DNA from: Pseudobdellovibrionaceae bacterium
Lineage (GTDB): Bacteria > Bdellovibrionota > Bdellovibrionia > Bdellovibrionales > Bdellovibrionaceae
DNA length: 22,428 nucleotides
Direction: 5' to 3'
Assembly (NCBI GenBank): GCA_947374445.1
Contig: CANCBY010000017.1
Span: 1 to 22,428, forward strand
The notes below the pieces were generated by a model. It made no database searches. It was not told where the DNA came from and worked only from the letters and a program-made list of their open reading frames with translations. The translations under genes and the position numbers were made by a program. Below are positions 21,421 to 22,428 of this stretch, piece by piece (the first letter of the stretch is position 1; every line of letters begins with the position of its first letter).

Positions 21421-22428
21421 TTAAGCAGTACGCAAAGCTCTGCGAAGAATTTTGCCAACATTTGTTTTTGGCAATTCCGTTCTAAATTCGACATGCTTTG
21501 GAACTTTGTAGCCAGTCAAAGACTGCTTGGCGTATTCAATGACTTGGGCTTCTGTCAGAGCGGGGTCACGTTTTACGATCACAGCTTTGACGACTTCTCC
21601 AGCGCGCTCGTCAGGCACTCCAATGACTGCAACTTCTAGCACGCCAGGGTGTGAGGCGATGACTTCTTCGACTTCATTGGGGTAGACGTTGAACCCTGAA
21701 ACTAAGATCATATCTTTTTTGCGATCAACAATTTTGAAAAATCCGTTAGCAAGCTGAATTGCAATGTCGCCAGTTTTAAACCATCCATTGTGAAAAACCT
21801 TTGCGGTTTCATCGGGCTTTTGCCAATAGCCCTTCATGACCTGTGGCCCTTTTGCAGCTATTTCGCCCTCGCTCCCCATGGGGACTTGATTGCCGTCATC
21901 GTCGATGAGGATAATATCTGTTGCGTGCACAGGGATTCCGATCGTGCCGACAATGTCGCCACCCCAGATGGGATTGACTGTTAGCACGGGGCTTGTTTCA
22001 GAAAGGCCATAGCCCTCCATGATTGGAGTCTGTGTGAGCTGGACCCATTTTTCGGCGACAGGTTTTTGTAACGCCGTGCCGCCAGCGACTGAAATCTTGA
22101 GGCTTGAAAAATCAATTGATGAAAAGTTCTTGTCGTTCATCAAAGCATTGAACAGCGTGTTCACGCCCGTGAGGATTGTGAATTTGTGCTTCTTCATTTC
22201 TTTGATAAAGCCTGGGATGTCTTTTGGATTCGTGATTAGAACATTCTCGGCGCCATAGTTCATCATCGTCATGCAATTTACGCTGAGTGAAAAGATGTGA
22301 TAGAGCGGAAGTGGCGTGAGAATGATTTCTTCGCCAGATTTAAGTTTTGTTCTTAACCACTCAACAATTTGTAGCATGTTGGCCAAGACATTGCTGTGGC
22401 TCAGGGCTGCGCCTTTGGAGACTCCTGT
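21421..22428 (-). CDS. fadD: Long-chain-fatty-acid--CoA ligase, C-terminal part (5' end outside the window)
   Basis: The last 335 residues of an ANL-superfamily adenylating enzyme that activates fatty acids with ATP and joins them to CoA. The frame stays open to the window edge. Its first visible residues, TGVSKGAALSHSN, are the end of the AMP-binding P-loop signature, so about 200 residues are missing. E. coli FadD is followed closely: TPLPLYHIFSLSVNCM, LITNPKDIPGFIKEM, TGVNTLFNALMN, EGYGLSETSPVLTVNP, the fatty-acid/AMP motif WFKTGDIA, then DRKKDMILVSGFNVYPNEVEEV and the catalytic Lys segment KTNVGKILRRALR. The best match among the superfamily is FadD rather than acetyl-CoA synthetase. The gene faces HiPIP across the shared terminator. 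Confidence 0.93.
   Translation of the reverse strand, partial: TGVSKGAALSHSNVLANMLQIVEWLRTKLKSGEEIILTPLPLYHIFSLSVNCMTMMNYGAENVLITNPKDIPGFIKEMKKHKFTILTGVNTLFNALMNDKNFSSIDFSSLKISVAGGTALQKPVAEKWVQLTQTPIMEGYGLSETSPVLTVNPIWGGDIVGTIGIPVHATDIILIDDDGNQVPMGSEGEIAAKGPQVMKGYWQKPDETAKVFHNGWFKTGDIAIQLANGFFKIVDRKKDMILVSGFNVYPNEVEEVIASHPGVLEVAVIGVPDERAGEVVKAVIVKRDPALTEAQVIEYAKQSLTGYKVPKHVEFRTELPKTNVGKILRRALRTA

Noticed and set aside
1..22428. Defence island, prophage, insertion sequence or CRISPR locus
   Set aside because: No transposase, integrase, phage structural gene, Cas protein or repeat array was seen; the nuclease at 8208-9239 is exported and so unlikely to be a restriction enzyme.

Overview
The window reads as chromosomal DNA of a Gram-negative bacterium with moderate GC (mid-forties percent by eye). 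It encodes a heptosyltransferase-type LPS enzyme, a TolC/RND efflux pair, a LamB-type porin, a Tat-exported high-potential iron-sulfur protein and secreted hydrolases. The gene mix (PilZ and CBS-PAS signalling proteins, DUF4337, a Gly-rich RRM protein paired with IF-1, secreted nuclease and phospholipase-D-like proteins) and the frequent TTG/GTG starts resemble Bdellovibrio and relatives (Bdellovibrionota). That placement is an inference from gene content, not from a marker gene. I see no rRNA, tRNA, CRISPR array, insertion sequence or prophage. No gene-free stretch exceeds 300 bases; the longest is the 255-base leader at 16429-16683.

Layout. 1-1518 (minus): the start of a membrane protein cut by the window edge, preceded by a GT9 heptosyltransferase. 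1711-2373 (plus): an unrecognised membrane-anchored protein. 2474-3071 (minus): an RRM RNA-binding protein and IF-1, ending at a strong terminator. 3283-5582 (minus): an apparent operon of an exported phospholipase-D-like protein, the ribosome-rescue factor ArfB and a SpoU-type RNA methyltransferase. 5777-6328 (minus): DUF4337 membrane protein with its own terminator. 6431-8182 (plus): a PilZ protein and a CBS-PAS protein. 8208-9239 (minus): a secreted HNH/DUF1524 nuclease. 9431-14699 (plus): a TetR regulator, TolC-like channel and RND pump in a tight operon whose promoter carries two inverted TetR-type operators. 14872-18821 (plus): a sensor histidine kinase, a periplasmic solute-binding protein and a maltoporin-like porin. 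18830-20308 (minus): SelO. 20404-21359 (plus): MerC-like membrane protein and HiPIP. 21421-22428 (minus): the C-terminal part of FadD.

How they fit together. The efflux operon is self-contained for regulation but lacks a membrane-fusion protein. The kinase, binding protein and porin look like a sensing and uptake module, yet no response regulator or ABC permease/ATPase is present. ArfB, the methyltransferase, IF-1 and the RRM protein all act on RNA or translation. SelO, the MerC-like protein and HiPIP form a loose redox/metal neighbourhood. I did not find a clearly new system. The best leads are the structured leader before the binding-protein/porin pair, the double TetR operator with an adaptor-less pump, the 40-base dyad before HiPIP, and predicted leaderless promoters.
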